A stretch of DNA of 64,000 nt from the NCBI RefSeq assembly GCF_002005205.3, contig NZ_CP019701.2, forward strand, positions 1,612,001 to 1,676,000, read 5' to 3'. This document shows, one piece after another, positions 49,234-64,000 of the stretch (position 1 is its first letter; every line of letters begins with the position of its first letter). The notes beneath the pieces were generated by a model. The model made no database searches. It worked only from the letters and a program-made list of their open reading frames with translations, and had not been told where the DNA came from. The position numbers and the translations under genes were made by a program. Source of the stretch: Rhizobium rhizogenes. GTDB taxonomy: Bacteria > Pseudomonadota > Alphaproteobacteria > Rhizobiales > Rhizobiaceae.

Positions 49234-49251
49234 GCCACCCTCACGGGTGGC
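49234..49251 (-). promoter_or_regulatory. Hairpin in the rpsL 5' leader
   Basis: GCCACCC and GGGTGGC pair perfectly around a 4-base loop, 29 bases upstream of the rpsL ATG. It is close to the SD, so it could affect translation. Confidence 0.5.
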
Positions 49252-49470
49252 GGCTATGCCGTTGCCGGCGACGATGCACGCATATATCCTCATGCGCAAA
49301 ACGTGGCCCGATCCGGTTTCACGGATGGACCACCAAGAGCAGAGGACACCGGATGAGGCGTCTTGCGTGCAACATTCGTGTCTTCTACGTGCAATGGAGA
49401 CCCGTTTGAGATGATGTTCGGGAAAAAGCTTTCCGAACGGCCAGCACCCACAGAGGCTCCGATGGCGGGC

Positions 49471-49499
49471 GTACTACTGTTTTAGCCAGCTTTCGTCAA
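49471..49499 (-). promoter_or_regulatory. Candidate sigma70 promoter of the str operon
   Basis: On the minus strand TTGACG (49494-49499) and TAGTAC (49471-49476) are spaced by exactly 17 bases. C precedes the -35, as in the CTTGAC form preferred in alphaproteobacteria. This leaves a leader of about 260 bases before rpsL. The 527-base gap 49206-49732 holds this promoter, the leader hairpin and the plus-strand promoter listed next; no gene is seen in it. Confidence 0.6.
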
Positions 49500-49599
49500 G
49501 GGCGAATCCACATTTTGCGCCGCCACCCGCGGCCACAAAGCCCGCCCGCAGGCCATTTCCCGTTCCTTGTAACATAAGTCTGCGCCGAAGGCCGCGATT

Positions 49600-49628
49600 T
49601 TGACCTCCGCCCTTTGGCTTTTCATAAA
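49600..49628 (+). promoter_or_regulatory. Candidate promoter for the 97-aa gene
   Basis: TTGACC (49600-49605) and CATAAA (49623-49628) with a 17-base spacer, about 105 bases before the ATG. It lies roughly 100 bases from the opposing str-operon promoter, so the two face away from each other. Confidence 0.45.
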
Positions 49629-49732
49629 ATCCGTCTATTGATTCCCTCAAGCGGCCAGAAGCTGGCTCGCCAAGCGCAGGACCGATTCCGGTCCGCCGCA
49701 TATACAGCAACGACAGATCAAGGAACCGCGTC

Positions 49733-50026
49733 ATGAGCAACCTCCCCGACAACGACAATGGACGCGACGAGCCGATGGTCTTCATCGTCATCGGCAAGGC
49801 CTACGAGACCGATAACTCGGAAGGCATCGACATCCACGTCATCCTCCGGGCGCCGGACGACGACACCGCCGTTCGCGAAACGCTGAACGCACTTTCCGAG
49901 GAAGGTTTCATCGAAGCGGACCTCGACCAGATCGGCATGCTGACCGACATTCCGGATGAGGAACCGCACGCCTCCGCCTATCAGGGTGCACTGGAAGGCG
50001 AAGTGGCCATCATCCGTTTCGCCTGA
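49733..50026 (+). CDS. Small acidic protein of unknown function
   Basis: I do not recognise a family. The 97-aa protein is strongly acidic and has no signal peptide or membrane helix. It reads like one alpha/beta domain: VFIVIGKAYETDNSEGIDIHV strand, helix DDDTAVRETLNALSEEGF, and a C-terminal VAIIRFA strand. Codon use looks like the neighbours, which supports a real gene. It is followed after 10 bases by a VOC-protein gene, so an operon is likely. Confidence 0.75.
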   Translation: MSNLPDNDNGRDEPMVFIVIGKAYETDNSEGIDIHVILRAPDDDTAVRETLNALSEEGFIEADLDQIGMLTDIPDEEPHASAYQGALEGEVAIIRFA

Positions 50027-50036
50027 GGCGCGGCCC

Positions 50037-50387
50037 ATGACGGTGAGGCGCATCGTCACCAATATTGCGGCACCCGACCCTGCGCGGGCGGGTGCCTTTT
50101 ACGGCGACATTCTCGGCATGACCATCGCCATGGATCACGGCTGGATCGTGACCTATGCGAGCCCGGTGGAGACAATGGCCCAGATCAGCTTCGCCCGCGA
50201 AGGCGGCTCCGGCACGGCCGTTCCCGATATCTCCATCGAAGTCGACAATTTCGACGAGATTCACGCCAGGATATTAAAGGCGGAACTACCGATCGAATAC
50301 GGCCCGGCCAATGAAAGCTGGGGCGTGCGCCGCCTTTTCCTGCGCGACCCCTTTGGCAGGCTGGTCAACATATTAAGTCACTTATAG
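50037..50387 (+). CDS. VOC-fold (glyoxalase/dioxygenase superfamily) protein
   Basis: The 116-aa protein fits one VOC unit pair: TNIAAPDPARAGAFYGDILGMTIAMDHGW at the N-terminus and FLRDPFGRLVNILSHL at the C-terminus. VOC proteins include glyoxalase I, dioxygenases and antibiotic-binding proteins. The metal-ligand set is not complete enough to pick one. The start ATG at 50037 follows GGCGCGGCCC, with no strong SD; the longer frame overlapping the previous gene is rejected. Confidence 0.82.
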   Translation: MTVRRIVTNIAAPDPARAGAFYGDILGMTIAMDHGWIVTYASPVETMAQISFAREGGSGTAVPDISIEVDNFDEIHARILKAELPIEYGPANESWGVRRLFLRDPFGRLVNILSHL

Positions 50388-50485
50388 ATTATATACTTTA
50401 AGCTTAATAGTATTATTCCATTTTCCATTGAATAATAGATAAATATAGCCTTATATTATACCCGACATGAAATGACGGTGGCGGG
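50388..50485 (+). other. AT-rich leader upstream of LuxR-type gene
   Basis: A roughly 98-base block is far richer in A+T than its surroundings. It contains TTATAGATTATATACTTT, TAATAGTATTATTCC and ATATAGCCTTATATTATA. Several -10-like hexamers are present. It likely drives the LuxR-type gene. High AT at a regulator promoter is compatible with silencing by H-NS-like proteins (MucR/Ros class in rhizobia), which is inference. Confidence 0.55.
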
Positions 50486-51568
50486 TTGGATAATATATTT
50501 TCGGAAGATATCATAGACGACATTTACGAAGCGGCGCTTTTTCCTGACCGCTGGGCGGATGTCATCGCCGCAATCGGCCATCGGCTGGATTTCTGGGGCG
50601 GCGCCCTCACCTGGGGCAAGGGAGAGGAGGAAGCCTGGCTCTTCACCCCCAATTTGCAGGAACTGATGCATGCCTTCATGGAAGGCGGCTGGAATCACCG
50701 CAATGACCGCCTCACCCGCGCCGTTCGCGAGGGACAGTTTTCCTTCGTGCACGACTTCGACGTCTTCACCCACGATGAATGGGCGGGACTGCCGATCGTG
50801 CGTGACTTCCTCATGCCCCGCGGGCTGGGATATGGCGCGGCAACACAGGTCGCGCCACCTGACCACCCGGAGATGACGGTTCTTTTCGAACGCAAGCTTG
50901 AAAGCGGTGTCATCGGCCCGGAGACCATGGCCGCGCTCGGCGGATTGAGGCCGCATATCGCCCGCAGCCTCACCCTCGCGACCCGGCTGCAGCGCCAGAA
51001 GGCGGATGCGATGACACTCGGCCTCAACGCGATAGGCGCGCCGGCTGCCGTGCTTCAGGCAAGCGGACGTGTCCTTTCCGCCAACACGCTGTTTCAGACA
51101 ATCCAGAAATCCATTTCCACCCGCGCCCGCGACCGAATCCTGATCTCCGACGAAAGGGTAAACCGGCTGCTTTACAAGGCACTTGCCGGACACAGCGTCG
51201 GCTCCTTCCCCCTGCCGACCGAGGACAGTCCCTGCATCCTGCATGTGATACCGCTGCGCAGGGACGCGCTGGACCTCTCGCCGCATGGCTCGGCCATCAT
51301 GCTGATCTCACAGCCATCGGACGCCGTCTTCGATGCGACACCGCTCCTGAAGGGGCTTTACGACCTTACCCGAGGCGAAGCCCGCGTCGCGCTTGAAATC
51401 ATGAAGGGGCTTTCTCTCCCCTCCGTGGCCAGGCAATTGCAGATTTCCCATGAGACGGTGCGCAGCAATGCCAAGTCGATCTATGCGAAAACGGGCAGTA
51501 CCGGCCAGACCGATCTCGTTCGCCGCCTTTCCGTCCTGACGCGCTACACCATCGGCGATCAGGACTGA
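50486..51568 (+). CDS. LuxR-family transcriptional regulator (TTG start)
   Basis: The 360-aa protein ends in a LuxR-type helix-turn-helix at residues 294-350: LTRGEARVALEIMKGL, SVARQLQISHETVRSNAKSI, and TDLVRRL. The N-terminal 280 residues are not an acyl-homoserine-lactone domain that I recognise. The opening DDIYEAALFPDRWADVIAAIG resembles regulators common in Rhizobiaceae. No ATG is in frame upstream of the stop at 50468; the TTG at 50486 is the only plausible start and is preceded by GGCGG. It is convergent with rpoC. Confidence 0.85.
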   Translation: MDNIFSEDIIDDIYEAALFPDRWADVIAAIGHRLDFWGGALTWGKGEEEAWLFTPNLQELMHAFMEGGWNHRNDRLTRAVREGQFSFVHDFDVFTHDEWAGLPIVRDFLMPRGLGYGAATQVAPPDHPEMTVLFERKLESGVIGPETMAALGGLRPHIARSLTLATRLQRQKADAMTLGLNAIGAPAAVLQASGRVLSANTLFQTIQKSISTRARDRILISDERVNRLLYKALAGHSVGSFPLPTEDSPCILHVIPLRRDALDLSPHGSAIMLISQPSDAVFDATPLLKGLYDLTRGEARVALEIMKGLSLPSVARQLQISHETVRSNAKSIYAKTGSTGQTDLVRRLSVLTRYTIGDQD

Positions 51569-51623
51569 AACAAGCCGCTACTGACAGACCGGAAGAACGG
51601 ATCGAAGCCATCATCATCCCAAA

Positions 51624-51655
51624 GAAAAAGGCGCCCGGATTGCTCCGGACGCCTT
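51624..51655. terminator. Shared terminator of rpoC and the LuxR-type gene
   Basis: On the minus strand AAGGCG-TCCGG and CCGGG-CGCCTT pair around AGCAAT, followed by TTTCTTT. It lies 43 bases after the rpoC stop and 56 after the LuxR-type stop. The strong T-run is on the minus side; the plus side has only TTC. Confidence 0.82.
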
Positions 51656-51697
51656 CACTGAACTTTGGCGGGGCTTCGAAAAGCCCCTGCCCTGACC

Positions 51698-55906
<4,209 letters not shown>

Positions 55907-56084
55907 GCCTTGTCTCCTTGAGAGGCTAGCTGCTGCCCCTGTTTGCATCCGGACCGGTTTCTTCCCGGGTCGCCGTCCAGAGCTTTAAATACGGATTAAC
56001 CGCACAATGCGGCGAAAGTGTCCCCCGCCAGCCGGGCTGACGGGAAACCGGCAGGCGCCCGGAAGGCGCCCGCCTCTCTCATTT

Positions 56085-60221
<4,137 letters not shown>

Positions 60222-60382
60222 CGTCGCTCCTTTAAAATTGCATCCGGGCCTGCAACGGACGGGAACCGATGGCCAGTCGATCCCGTCAAGCAATGGGTGT
60301 CATCAATCTCGTTCCACATCCCGGATCGATCAGGCCGGATTGCCTTGATGAGCCGGTTCGGAACCATTCTCTTGAAGAACCC

Positions 60383-60420
60383 ATTACCCAAAAGCCGTTT
60401 TCAAGCGGCTTTTGGGTAAT
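60383..60420 (-). promoter_or_regulatory. Long perfect hairpin between rplL and rpoB
   Basis: ATTACCCAAAAGCCG and CGGCTTTTGGGTAAT are exact 15-base arms with an 8-base loop, in the 262-base rplL-rpoB spacer. E. coli has an attenuator and an RNase III site at the same position. No clean T-run follows on the minus strand (ATGGG), so RNase III cleavage or partial pausing is more likely than full termination. Confidence 0.75.
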
Positions 60421-60483
60421 AAGTTTTAAAAACGATGACGACGGAAAGGGGCATTAAGCCCCTTCCCGCCAGCAATCGCAAGA

Positions 60484-60864
<381 letters not shown>

Positions 60865-60923
60865 TTTGATAGTTCCTTTTGTTCAGTTCGAACCAGTTTG
60901 AATATTTACAGCGAAAAACCGCC

Positions 60924-61442
60924 TTAAGCGGCTTCGTCCTTCTTGGCGTAAGCCGAGAACACGCGGGCAAGCTGGCTTGCCGGTGCTGCAACAACCGTTG
61001 CGACGCGGGTTGCCGGGGCATTGAGAAGGCCCAGCAGCTTCGCACGCAGCTCGTCCAGCGAAGGCAGGGTCGCAAGCGACTTGACTGCTTCGGCGTTGAG
61101 CGTGGTTGCGCCCATGGCGCCACCGAGAACAACGACCTTGTCGTTGGTCTTGGCGAAATCCATGACGACTTTCGGAGCGATCATCGGGTCAGTGCTGTAT
61201 GCAATCAGCGTCTGTCCCTTGAAGAGATCTGACATCCCTTCCGACTCCGTACCCTGAAGAGCGATCTTGGCCAGGCGGTTCTTCGCGACCTTGACGGTGC
61301 CTCCGGCAGCGCGCATCTTCGAACGGAAGTCGTTCATCTGCGCAACGGTGACACCAGCATAGTGGGCCACGACAACCGAACCGGAAGCCTTGAAGACTTC
61401 GTTCAGCTCCGTGACGAATTCGCGTTTTTCCGCTCTTTCCAC
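60924..61442 (-). CDS. rplJ: 50S ribosomal protein L10 (GTG start)
   Basis: L10 (172 aa) anchors the L7/L12 dimers. The GTG at 61442 follows GGAGACAGACA and opens [17 protein letters not shown]; the ATG far upstream would add 49 residues with no similarity. C-terminal helix for L12 binding is [15 protein letters not shown]. Expression is likely controlled by the leader 61443-61797. Confidence 0.98.
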   Translation of the reverse strand: MERAEKREFVTELNEVFKASGSVVVAHYAGVTVAQMNDFRSKMRAAGGTVKVAKNRLAKIALQGTESEGMSDLFKGQTLIAYSTDPMIAPKVVMDFAKTNDKVVVLGGAMGATTLNAEAVKSLATLPSLDELRAKLLGLLNAPATRVATVVAAPASQLARVFSAYAKKDEAA

Positions 61443-61797
61443 TGTCTGTCTCCAGTAGACGGGAACACAACATGTGAACCCGTCGGGTTTGCCTTTGCCC
61501 CAAGGGACCTTTTTACAAAGATCCCGAGCGACGCTCGAGGATCCTGTCCCCCGCTCTGTCGCCGCAAACGGCTTCAGGCACAGGCACACCAGGTTCGAAC
61601 CGGACAGTCAGGCATCGTTTCGATGCCTCAAATCCAGCCTCACCCGTCTCATGCAGGTTGAATGATTAAGGCCAAGTCCCGAAAGACATGGCCACCCGCA
61701 ATCTCGGACAGGAGTTCCGGGTTTCCCCGGAAATCTCCGGCTCCTGGGAGCCGGAAATTCTTTTATTCACACTTCCCTTGGGAAGCGCGAGAATTGA
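61443..61797 (-). promoter_or_regulatory. rplJ leader with multiple hairpins (L10 leader)
   Basis: The 355-base rplA-rplJ spacer holds no gene but at least three hairpins. TTCCGGG/CCCGGAA lies at 61715-61732, CCGGCTCC/GGAGCCGG at 61737-61754, and a bulged 11-bp stem at 61520-61543 (GATCC-CGAGCG paired with CGCTCG-GGATC). The last is followed on the minus strand by TTTGTAAAAAGG, 78 bases before rplJ, and looks like an attenuator. In other bacteria the L10-L12 complex binds this leader and represses rplJL. Confidence 0.7.
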
Positions 61798-62493
61798 TTA
61801 AGCCGAAACCGACGAAGGGTCGATCTTGACGCCCGGACCCATGGTCGAGGAAATGGCGACGCGCTTGACATAGTTGCCCTTGGCGCCAGCCGGCTTTGCC
61901 TTGATGACCGCATCGGCGAAAGCCTTGATGTTTTCCTCAAGAGCCTTGGCGTCGAACGAAGCCTTGCCAACGCCAGCGTGTACGATACCGGCCTTTTCGA
62001 CGCGGAACTCGACAGCGCCGCCCTTGGACGCCTTGACGGCGCCGGCAACATCCATCGTCACCGTACCGACCTTCGGGTTCGGCATCATGCCACGCGGGCC
62101 GAGTACCTTGCCGAGACGGCCGACGAGCGGCATCATGTCCGGGGTCGCGATGCAGCGATCGAAGTCGATCTTGCCGCCCTGGACGATTTCAACCAGCTCT
62201 TCCGCGCCAACAACGTCAGCGCCGGCTGCCGTGGCTTCATCAGCCTTGGCGCCACGGGCGAAGACGGCGACGCGAACGTCACGGCCGGTGCCGTTCGGCA
62301 GGTTGACGACGCCACGAACCATCTGGTCCGCGTGGCGCGGGTCAACGCCGAGGTTCATCGAAACTTCAACGGTTTCGTCGAACTTGGCGACAGCACGTTC
62401 CTTGACCATCGAGATGGCGTCGGTAAGAACGTAAAGCTTGTTGGGATCCACGCCTTCGCGGATCTTCTGAATGCGCTTTGCTACCTTGGCCAT
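61798..62493 (-). CDS. rplA: 50S ribosomal protein L1
   Basis: L1 (231 aa) forms the mobile stalk that releases deacylated t[23 protein letters not shown] start, two-domain fold with [16 protein letters not shown]. The start ATG lies 2 bases after the rplK stop, so the two are coupled. The upstream TTG is not used. Confidence 0.99.
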   Translation of the reverse strand: MAKVAKRIQKIREGVDPNKLYVLTDAISMVKERAVAKFDETVEVSMNLGVDPRHADQMVRGVVNLPNGTGRDVRVAVFARGAKADEATAAGADVVGAEELVEIVQGGKIDFDRCIATPDMMPLVGRLGKVLGPRGMMPNPKVGTVTMDVAGAVKASKGGAVEFRVEKAGIVHAGVGKASFDAKALEENIKAFADAVIKAKPAGAKGNYVKRVAISSTMGPGVKIDPSSVSA

Positions 62494-62495
62494 GA

Positions 62496-62927
62496 TCAAC
62501 CTACCACTTCCAGGCCCATGGCGCGGGCGGAGCCCTCAACCATTGCCATTGCGCCTTCGATGTCGGCTGCGTTCAGATCCTTCATCTTGGCTTCAGCGAT
62601 CGTCTTGACCTGAGCCTTGGTGATGGAGCCGACCTTGGCGCCCTTGCCAGGCGTCTTGGAACCGGAGGTGATCTTCGCTTCCTTCTTCAGCCAGTAGGTC
62701 ATCGGCGGCTGCTTCATGACGAAGGTGAAGGACTTGTCCTGGTAATAGGTGATGACGACCGGGATCGGCATACCCTTTTCCATTTCCTGCGTGGCAGCGT
62801 TGAACGCCTTGCAGAATTCCATGATGTTAATGCCACGCTGACCAAGTGCAGGACCGATCGGCGGGGACGGATTGGCCGCCCCGGCCTTTACCTGCAGCTT
62901 GAGCTGGCCTGCAACTTTCTTAGCCAT
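62496..62927 (-). CDS. rplK: 50S ribosomal protein L11
   Basis: L11 (143 aa) is part of the GTPase centre and senses uncharged tRNA for Rel[29 protein letters not shown] and the C-terminal rRNA-binding region are typical. A 143-base spacer separates it from nusG. Confidence 0.99.
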   Translation of the reverse strand: MAKKVAGQLKLQVKAGAANPSPPIGPALGQRGINIMEFCKAFNAATQEMEKGMPIPVVITYYQDKSFTFVMKQPPMTYWLKKEAKITSGSKTPGKGAKVGSITKAQVKTIAEAKMKDLNAADIEGAMAMVEGSARAMGLEVVG

Positions 62928-63070
62928 ATCTCTCTGCCTTTCAATTCAAACCGGTGACCCGGTCTCTCTCAAGCCGGATCGCTCCGGCGGCTGCGGTTGC
63001 GTGGTGCGGCGCCCTGCCCCGGCTTAAGGGCCAGATTGCCTTCCACGCGCTTGGGGCTTCGCCCCGCCAA

Positions 63071-63601
63071 TCAGACCTTCTCGACCTGATTGTATTCCAG
63101 CTCGACCGGCGTAGCGCGGCCGAAAATCGAAACTTCCACCTTCAGGCGCGAGCGCTCTTCGTCGACATCCTGAACCACGCCGTTGAACGACGCGAACGGA
63201 CCATCGGAAACGCGAACCTGCTCGCCGATCTCGAACGAAACCGAAGACTTCGGACGCTCGACACCTTCCTGAACCTGACCGAGGATACGATCGGCCTCAT
63301 AATCCGGGATCGGAACAGGCTTGCTGTCCGAACCGAGGAAACCGGTCACCTTCGGCGTGTTCTTGATGAGGTGATAGGCCTCATCCGTCAGGTTGGCGCG
63401 CACCAGCACGTAACCCGGAAAGAACTTGCGCTCGCTGTCGACCTTGCGGCCACGACGCACCTCGACGACCTTTTCGGTCGGCACGAGGATTTTCTCAAAA
63501 AGATGATCCAGACCCTTCTGGCGGGCCTTTTCCTCGATCGACTCGGCGACCTTCTTTTCAAAATTCGAATATGCGTGAACGATATACCAGCGCGCTGCCA
63601 T
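63071..63601 (-). CDS. nusG: Transcription antitermination/elongation factor NusG
   Basis: NusG (176 aa) has the N-terminal NGN domain opening WYIVHAYSNFEKKVAESIEEKA and the C-terminal KOW motif GEQVRVSDGPFASFNGVVQD. It couples RNA polymerase with Rho and the ribosome (S10). It follows secE by 45 bases. Confidence 0.99.
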   Translation of the reverse strand: MAARWYIVHAYSNFEKKVAESIEEKARQKGLDHLFEKILVPTEKVVEVRRGRKVDSERKFFPGYVLVRANLTDEAYHLIKNTPKVTGFLGSDSKPVPIPDYEADRILGQVQEGVERPKSSVSFEIGEQVRVSDGPFASFNGVVQDVDEERSRLKVEVSIFGRATPVELEYNQVEKV

Positions 63602-63646
63602 TTTTATTCTCCGTTCGATCCTTCCACCGGGCCTTCGACCGCGCCG

Positions 63647-63847
63647 TTACCGGCCTACGTTCAGCACCAGGCTGAGCAGCCAGCCGATGAGCTGATCCGC
63701 AGCAAAGAAGAACAGAGCCGCAAAAATGACCATCACCAGCACCATAGCCGTCGAAATCATGGTCTCGCGGCGCGACGGCCAAGTGATTTTTGACGCTTCG
63801 GCGCGAACCTGCTGCAGAAACGTAAACGGATTGGTTTTGGATGCCAT
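63647..63847 (-). CDS. secE: Protein translocase subunit SecE
   Basis: Short alphaproteobacterial SecE, 66 aa, with one membrane helix (about 35-58) preceded by the amphipathic segment VRAEASKITWPSRRET, the universal SecE motif. The start ATG at 63847 follows GGGCAG; five extra upstream residues are discounted. It clamps SecY. Confidence 0.98.
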   Translation of the reverse strand: MASKTNPFTFLQQVRAEASKITWPSRRETMISTAMVLVMVIFAALFFFAADQLIGWLLSLVLNVGR

Positions 63848-63920
63848 TGACTGCCCACGCAATTACGGCGCGTAAAGCCGATACTGATCAGCCCCACGCA
63901 CCGCGTGTCTGTTTTGACCC

Positions 63921-63949
63921 TACATAAACACCGATTCCACTTTTAACAA
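63921..63949 (-). promoter_or_regulatory. Candidate promoter of secE-nusG-rplKAJL-rpoBC
   Basis: On the minus strand TTGTTA (63944-63949) and TATGTA (63921-63926) with a 17-base spacer, about 75 bases before secE. No tRNA gene (tRNA-Trp often precedes secE in this group) is seen up to base 64000. Confidence 0.45.
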
Positions 63950-64000
63950 GAGGAAATCGACATTCGGCGAAATTCGCCGGAAATCCGGCATCCATCTGCC

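Noticed and set aside
61589..61606. AGGTTCGAAC, resembling a tRNA T-arm, in the rplJ leader
   Set aside because: No acceptor, D-arm or anticodon stem can be paired around it in either orientation, and there is no CCA. It is a chance match within the leader.
63863..64000. tRNA-Trp expected upstream of secE
   Set aside because: No cloverleaf can be drawn in the 138 bases available; it may lie beyond the window.

Overview
The window is chromosomal DNA from an alphaproteobacterium of the Rhizobiaceae, most like Agrobacterium/Rhizobium. The evidence is the high GC content, the protein sequences (RpoB 1378 aa, RpoC 1402 aa, the short adenylate kinase, RplQ and RpoA), the rhizobial-type intergenic inverted repeats and the ribosomal gene order (adk after secY; no rpmJ, infA, map or rpsD in the cluster). 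No phage, transposase gene, CRISPR array, rRNA or tRNA gene was seen.

Region 1 (1-1.7 kb): the 3' end of a retropepsin-like protease gene, then an FMN riboswitch ahead of ribB. Region 2 (1.7-11.5 kb): a divergent carbohydrate-catabolism locus. The minus arm encodes a ribose-type ABC importer (permease, binding protein, double ATPase) and a short-chain dehydrogenase (SDR). The plus arm encodes a split transketolase, an FGGY kinase, a SorC/DeoR-type regulator and a second SDR. An operator-like palindrome and a sigma70-like promoter lie between the arms. Together they suggest import of a polyol or sugar, oxidation to a ketose, phosphorylation, and two-carbon transfer into the pentose-phosphate pool. 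The substrate is not known.

Region 3 (11.5-29.5 kb): ordinary housekeeping and accessory genes. These are an ABC-2 exporter, a TSUP permease, an extensin-like lipoprotein, a Cache chemoreceptor, a DUF1883 protein, rarA with a Deg protease, an LprI-like protein, a MarR regulator with a small membrane protein, a serine hydrolase, ilvD, msrPQ and a nitrilase-family amidohydrolase. Four intergenic inverted-repeat elements lie between 1.5 and 24.7 kb.

Region 4 (29.5-63.9 kb): the ribosomal protein and RNA polymerase supercluster, all on the minus strand. In transcription order it runs secE-nusG-rplKAJL-rpoBC, then (after three plus-strand genes) rpsLG-fusA-tuf, the S10 operon (rpsJ to rpsQ), the spc operon (rplN to secY-adk) and the alpha operon (rpsM-rpsK-rpoA-rplQ). 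Hairpins mark several operon boundaries: after tuf, between rpsQ and rplN, after rplO, between rplL and rpoB, in the rplJ leader and after rplQ. The three plus-strand genes between rpsL and rpoC (a 97-aa unknown, a VOC-fold protein and a LuxR-type regulator) face head-on into this highly transcribed region.

I did not find a clearly new defence or mobile system. The best candidate for undescribed biology is the split-transketolase/FGGY/SDR pathway. Next are the structure-conserving intergenic repeats, the orphan terminator near 14.5 kb and the MarR/membrane-protein module.
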